From assembly GCA_944326625.1 (NCBI GenBank), contig CALVER010000102.1, forward strand, positions 1 through 5,790: 5,790 nucleotides of DNA, given 5' to 3'. The notes under the pieces are model-generated. The model had not been told where the DNA came from. It saw nothing but the letters and a program-made list of their open reading frames with translations, and did not search any database. This DNA is from Candidatus Gastranaerophilales bacterium (GTDB lineage Bacteria; Cyanobacteriota; Vampirovibrionia; Gastranaerophilales; Gastranaerophilaceae). The number at the start of each line of letters is the position of its first letter. Position 1 is the stretch's first letter. A program made the position numbers and the translations under genes. Positions 5,156 to 5,790 of this stretch are shown here, piece after piece.

Positions 5156-5790
5156 TTAATCTTTGCAGGAATGTTTTCCGTCCCATGACAACTCGCCCGG
5201 ACACTTTAAATAATCCATATTGTTATTGTAAATTACCCATGCTGCACAGGCATACATATTTGAATCTGAAGCAAACCCCGGGTACGGAAGCTCTATATCA
5301 GGATTACATGCACGTTCAAACTCTAAATAACTTCCGTCCATTCCTGCGGGAATAATTCCTTTTGTTGTAAGATAAAACATAAATTGATTTCTACCGTTTT
5401 CAAGAGTTTTCATCGGATCTGTCAATACGTTAATATGCCCGCAAGTATCACCTTTAATGGAATTAGCATATACACCATTACACGAAGGATCCCACACGCG
5501 GAAAATCAAAGTAGCTCCGTTATTTAAACGCAAAAAAGCAGCCACCGTTTCTGACGTTAAAGGAGACGTAGAAGCACAATGTTCTTTTACATATTCCGGC
5601 GACTTGCCTACACAATCAGCACTAAGCCTGAGATACGGCTTGAAATAATTTGCCATTGCAACATGCGCATTTGGATCAAACATATCGGTGCCAAACTTCC
5701 ACGATGCAGGTGACCCGTTTTCATTGACCGCAAACTGATATGCTTGAGACAGCATGCTGTATGCCTCTTTTAATCTGGTTATCGTTACTT
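5156..5790 (-). CDS. Pseudopilin/type IV pilin-like protein, N-terminus cut off by the window
   Basis: The frame is open to the right edge, so at least 210 residues are visible and the start lies outside. The visible part begins VTITRLKEAYSMLSQAYQFA, the end of a long amphipathic helix that in such proteins follows a prepilin peptidase site and hydrophobic N-helix; that part is not in the window. The globular part has a GRNQFMFYLTTKGIIPAG stretch (about 132-149), like the C-terminal loop of type II secretion pseudopilins. It ends with SWDGKHSCKD. There are eight Cys residues (59, 71, 103, 116, 161, 181, 196, 208), suggesting disulfides in an exported protein. The exact role (pilus subunit, secretion pseudopilin, or DNA uptake) cannot be told. 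Similar proteins occur in many copies in Gastranaerophilales, as far as I recall. Confidence 0.8.
   Translation of the reverse strand, partial: VTITRLKEAYSMLSQAYQFAVNENGSPASWKFGTDMFDPNAHVAMANYFKPYLRLSADCVGKSPEYVKEHCASTSPLTSETVAAFLRLNNGATLIFRVWDPSCNGVYANSIKGDTCGHINVLTDPMKTLENGRNQFMFYLTTKGIIPAGMDGSYLEFERACNPDIELPYPGFASDSNMYACAAWVIYNNNMDYLKCPGELSWDGKHSCKD

Noticed and set aside
1..5790. CRISPR array, tRNA, rRNA, insertion sequence or phage genes
   Set aside because: No regularly spaced repeats, cloverleaf with a TTCGA arm, rRNA segments or transposase/integrase-like frames were seen on either strand.

Overview
The window reads as chromosomal DNA from an AT-rich bacterium. My best guess is a gut-type member of Candidatus Gastranaerophilales (Melainabacteria/Vampirovibrionia). 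This rests on the style of the incomplete pilin-like protein at the right edge: an N-terminal 'LSQAYQFAVNENG' helix and a Trp-(Asp)-Gly-Lys-x-Ser-Cys tail, which I associate with the large pseudopilin families of that group. It also fits the small lineage-specific proteins on the left. It is an inference from memory, not a database result.

Right half (about 1607-5155, all minus strand): a compact housekeeping operon transcribed right to left as pyrH-frr-cdsA-rnc-rpe. A good sigma70-type promoter (TTTACA, 17 bp, TATTAT) lies just upstream of pyrH. The genes are tightly packed: frr's ribosome binding site abuts the pyrH stop, cdsA and rnc each start in a TAATG overlap, and rpe starts inside the last codons of rnc. 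The products are UMP kinase (pyrimidine nucleotides), ribosome recycling factor, CDP-diacylglycerol synthase (phospholipids), RNase III (dsRNA processing) and ribulose-phosphate 3-epimerase (pentose phosphates). Upstream of the operon, and running off the right edge, is the secreted or pilus-associated pseudopilin-like gene.

Left half (1-1615): lineage-specific genes of unknown function. A plus-strand gene (1160-1615) for a small acidic protein converges on rpe and overlaps it by 9 bp. It is preceded by a clear promoter. A hairpin plus T-run that looks like its terminator lies inside the rpe coding sequence. Divergent from it is a 58-codon minus-strand gene (797-973) with a Shine-Dalgarno site and a strong intrinsic terminator. 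Beyond that terminator is a minus-strand hypothetical gene (116-700). The first 115 bases are richer in GC (about 50%) and contain nested inverted repeats. I could not identify them.

The most notable points are the RNase III with Cys in place of a near-invariant catalytic Asp, the overlapping convergent terminators at rpe, the small unlisted gene at 797-973, and the structured unidentified segment at the left edge. I see no CRISPR array, insertion sequence, tRNA or rRNA.
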